Shown here piece by piece: positions 63,684 to 64,000 of a DNA stretch of 64,000 nucleotides (position 1 is the stretch's first letter; every line of letters begins with the position of its first letter). Source of the stretch: Yersinia massiliensis (GTDB taxonomy: Bacteria; Pseudomonadota; Gammaproteobacteria; Enterobacterales; Enterobacteriaceae); NCBI RefSeq assembly GCF_003048255.1, contig NZ_CP028487.1:4278001-4342000 (forward strand). The letters run 5' to 3'. The position numbers were made by a program, and so were the translations under genes. The notes below the pieces were generated by a model. It saw nothing but the letters and a program-made list of their open reading frames with translations. It was not told where the DNA came from and did no database searches.

Positions 63684-63712
63684 CTTTAAAATGGTGTTCG
63701 GTATTTGCTTAA

Positions 63713-64000
63713 TCAGTGGGAATGGTGGTTGGAGTTATCGCCGTCTGACAACATGCTGCCAGTTGAGTGGGCGTTCCCGATAATCTCGACGTTGCCCTTA
63801 ATTGTCGCGGCAGCACCTTTGCCGCCAGAGCCTGCCATGCCACCCTCATAAGTCAGTTTACCCCTGACCAGCATGTCACCGGTCACTTCGGTCTGAGGTG
63901 CATCAATCGTAGCTTTTTGCGTTTTCACCATCACGTCAGCGCTACATTCGATCACCATGTGTTCGATGCCCCCCCGGATAGTGAGGGTGTGCGAAGCGCG
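63713..64000 (-). CDS. Baseplate spike protein V, C-terminal part
   Basis: The frame enters from the right edge and runs 95 residues to TGA at 63713. It shows the beta-helical spike body (VKTQKATIDAPQTEVTGDMLVRGKLTYEG, quoted in part; TIKGNVEIIGNAHSTG) and a histidine-rich tip SNHHSH with an H-x-H motif, the iron-binding apex of P2 gpV-type membrane-piercing spikes. The 5' end is outside the window. Confidence 0.9.
   Translation of the reverse strand, partial: RASHTLTIRGGIEHMVIECSADVMVKTQKATIDAPQTEVTGDMLVRGKLTYEGGMAGSGGKGAAATIKGNVEIIGNAHSTGSMLSDGDNSNHHSH

Larger units (their letters stand above)
59326..64000 (-). mobile_element. Contractile-tail prophage, distal part (P2/Mu-type), continues beyond window
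   Basis: Six tail genes on one strand encode spike V, W, J, I, fibre and fibre assembly. They overlap or are separated by 2 bp, apart from a cargo gene between V and W. The module stops at fibre assembly, next to bsmA. In P2 the sheath gene FI would come next; ending on the fibre-assembly gene is more like Mu-type gene order, or a truncation. Whether this is a full prophage, a remnant or a tailocin cannot be told from here. Confidence 0.85.

Overview
The window is chromosomal DNA of an enterobacterium, most likely a Yersinia species. The housekeeping proteins are close to the E. coli ones but not identical, and several details fit what I know of Yersinia: the YrbN leader peptide, PmrAB beside dacB, a chemoreceptor between fbp and ppa, and a nlp/sfsB gene beside mdh. 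I cannot fix the species from the sequence alone.

Layout. 1-3.3 kb: the end of a cysteine-utilisation pair (cyuA start, cyuP), an 800-bp gap with a broken small frame, and yhbW. 3.4-20.8 kb: a long minus-strand block for RNA metabolism and translation (glmM, secG, tRNA-Leu, tRNA-fMet, rimP, nusA, infB, rbfA, truB, rpsO, pnp, nlpI, yrbN, deaD), preceded by folP, ftsH and rlmE. 21.6-26 kb: yhbY, greA, and a tight dacB-pmrA-pmrB unit. 26-30.4 kb: the rplU-rpmA-yhbE-obgE cluster and divergent ispB. 30.4-31.3 kb: a small divergent pair resembling the phage Mu repressor c and Ner. 31.4-36.9 kb: mdh, argR, a YhcN-family protein, a hairpin-rich stretch that may be a small RNA, mpl and fbp. 36.9-59 kb: a chemoreceptor with a sigma-28-like promoter, ppa, ytfP, tamB-tamA, msrA, ytfL, ytfK, ytfJ, cysQ, cpdB, ytfE (NsrR-type palindrome), fklB, ytfB, a small exported protein, the rpsF-priB-rpsR-rplI operon, yjfY, yjfP and bsmA.

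59.3-64 kb: the edge of a P2/Mu-type contractile-tail prophage, all on the minus strand, with baseplate spike V, W, J, I, tail fibre and fibre-assembly genes. The tail genes overlap or sit 2 bp apart, except between V and W. There a cargo gene of about 1 kb, richer in AT, encodes a 291-residue protein. It has an N-terminal domain resembling the AbiJ abortive-infection N-terminal family and a C-terminal DpnII/MboI-type PD-(D/E)XK nuclease domain. A 44-bp near-perfect hairpin precedes its start. This is the best candidate for an undescribed anti-phage system in the window.

How the parts work together: the nusA-infB-pnp block couples transcription elongation, translation initiation, ribosome maturation and RNA decay. 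The obgE-rpmA-rplU and rpsF-rplI groups add ribosome parts. dacB-pmrAB, glmM, mpl and nlpI are envelope genes, as is tamAB. The ytfE, msrA, bsmA and yhcN/yjfY genes are stress-response functions.
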